60,081 nt of DNA, taken from the NCBI GenBank assembly GCA_025058315.1, contig JANXET010000010.1, positions 1 through 60,081 of the forward strand, read 5' to 3'. Origin of the DNA: Candidatus Bathyarchaeota archaeon. Its GTDB lineage: Archaea > Thermoproteota > Bathyarchaeia > Bathyarchaeales > Bathycorpusculaceae. This document shows, piece after piece, positions 59,599 through 60,081 of the stretch. The notes under the pieces are model-generated. The model was not told the origin of the DNA and did not search any database. It was given only the letters and a program-made list of their open reading frames with translations. Position numbers and translations under genes: made by a program. The stretch's first letter is position 1, and every line of letters starts with the position of its first letter.

Positions 59599-60081
59599 TT
59601 AAGCCATTCTAAGCTGTTTAACGAGTCCTTCACCACAGTCACAGCATAACAGCTTCCAAGAGCCGTCTGCTAAGTCCGCTTGAAAGTCCACCCTTAACTT
59701 TCCACATAAACAACATTTCTCTGTTGGAAACAGCCTAGAGGTTACCCTGTGAATGGCAACCACAGTTTTTCCATCTAACTTTGACTCTTCATTTATAGGT
59801 GAACATGAGGAAGAGAGCATGGAATTCTCATCTGGTGAACTTAGTGAACTTAGTGAATGTAGTGAACATAAGGGAGAGAGCTTTTTGGAATATTCGTCTG
59901 TTTTTAAACTCTCAGAACCTTCATTAATTATATTTTCAGTTATACTATTTTGGGAAGCATTCTCCTCTAAGACATGAATGTTTAACCTTTGAGCTAAATC
60001 TTTGACTGCTTCAGGGGTTAACTTGTAAACGTATCCTTTACCCAAACGTTTCTTGTCTTTGAACCCTAAACGTCTCAAAGC
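59599..60081 (-). CDS. C-terminal part of an element-encoded zinc-ribbon protein (truncated by window edge)
   Basis: The frame is open to the right edge, so only the last 160 residues are visible. They start with a helix-rich stretch resembling a winged-helix end (KGYVYKLTPEAVKDLAQRLN), pass through a Ser-rich low-complexity linker (about 80 residues, SLHSLSSLSS) and end in a Cys4 motif, CCLCGKL ... LLCCDCGEGL, that likely binds zinc. Such C-termini occur on replication or primase-like proteins of archaeal mobile elements, but I do not recognise the family. The linker is encoded by short repeats of gtgaactta-like units. Confidence 0.6.
   Translation of the reverse strand, partial: ALRRLGFKDKKRLGKGYVYKLTPEAVKDLAQRLNIHVLEENASQNSITENIINEGSESLKTDEYSKKLSPLCSLHSLSSLSSPDENSMLSSSCSPINEESKLDGKTVVAIHRVTSRLFPTEKCCLCGKLRVDFQADLADGSWKLLCCDCGEGLVKQLRMA

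Noticed and set aside
59820-59880. CRISPR-like short repeats near the right edge
   Set aside because: They are imperfect nine-base units encoding a Ser-rich linker, without spacers or palindromic repeats.

Overview
The window is chromosomal DNA from an archaeon, most likely an uncultured member of the TACK group close to Bathyarchaeia. Evidence for archaea: ribosomal proteins L38e and S30e, GatDE amidotransferase, archaeosine TGT, aCPSF2-like nuclease, Rio2, two LSm proteins, PAC2, HerA/NurA, archaeal Elp3, deoxyhypusine synthases, F420 genes cofD and cofE, class III pilin signals, intron-containing tRNA genes and TATA-box promoters. The lineage call is inference from gene content; no rRNA gene is present.

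Layout. 1-2.5 kb: end of a metallo-beta-lactamase gene, then a decayed type IV pilus patch (relics of an assembly ATPase and a pilin) followed by an intact pilin and prepilin peptidase. 2.5-6.6 kb: PfkB kinase, L38e, cofD, a nitroreductase and an FrhB-like flavoprotein. 6.7-12.5 kb (+ strand): a duplicated ferredoxin/MvhD electron carrier, metV, metF, cofE and two deoxyhypusine synthase paralogues. 12.6-25.2 kb (+ strand): two CooC-type ATPases, cdhA, a NuoG-N/FrhB fusion, nuoE, a NuoF/CdhB fusion, cdhC, cdhD, cdhE; a ferredoxin-like gene and a CooT-like gene follow. 26-36.8 kb: housekeeping and information-processing genes, mostly on the minus strand, with an intron-bearing tRNA at 35.2 kb. 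36.9-47.1 kb: cation exchanger, RNase Z-like protein, UMP kinase, a PadR gene with two ABC systems, Nudix, HerA and NurA. 47.2-58.4 kb: a family of four small winged-helix proteins, LMW-PTP-like protein, MscS, an Sfm1-like SPOUT protein, gatD/gatE, flavodoxin, Elp3, DUF2061 and S30e. 58.4 kb to the end: an intron-bearing tRNA-Leu followed directly by a tyrosine recombinase whose frame enters from the tRNA, the apparent left border of an integrated element.

The most interesting part is 5.5-26 kb. It encodes both the methyl-branch reductase (MetVF) and the carbonyl branch (CODH/ACS) of the Wood-Ljungdahl pathway. Genes for a NADH-dehydrogenase-like module (NuoE, NuoF, NuoG N-terminus) sit inside the cdh operon, and two are covalent fusions: NuoF joined to the CODH epsilon subunit CdhB, and a NuoG-type iron-sulfur module joined to an F420-binding FrhB domain. 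I infer a complex that moves electrons between CODH, NAD(P)H and F420, possibly by flavin-based bifurcation. No hydrogenase catalytic subunit or complex I membrane subunit accompanies these genes.
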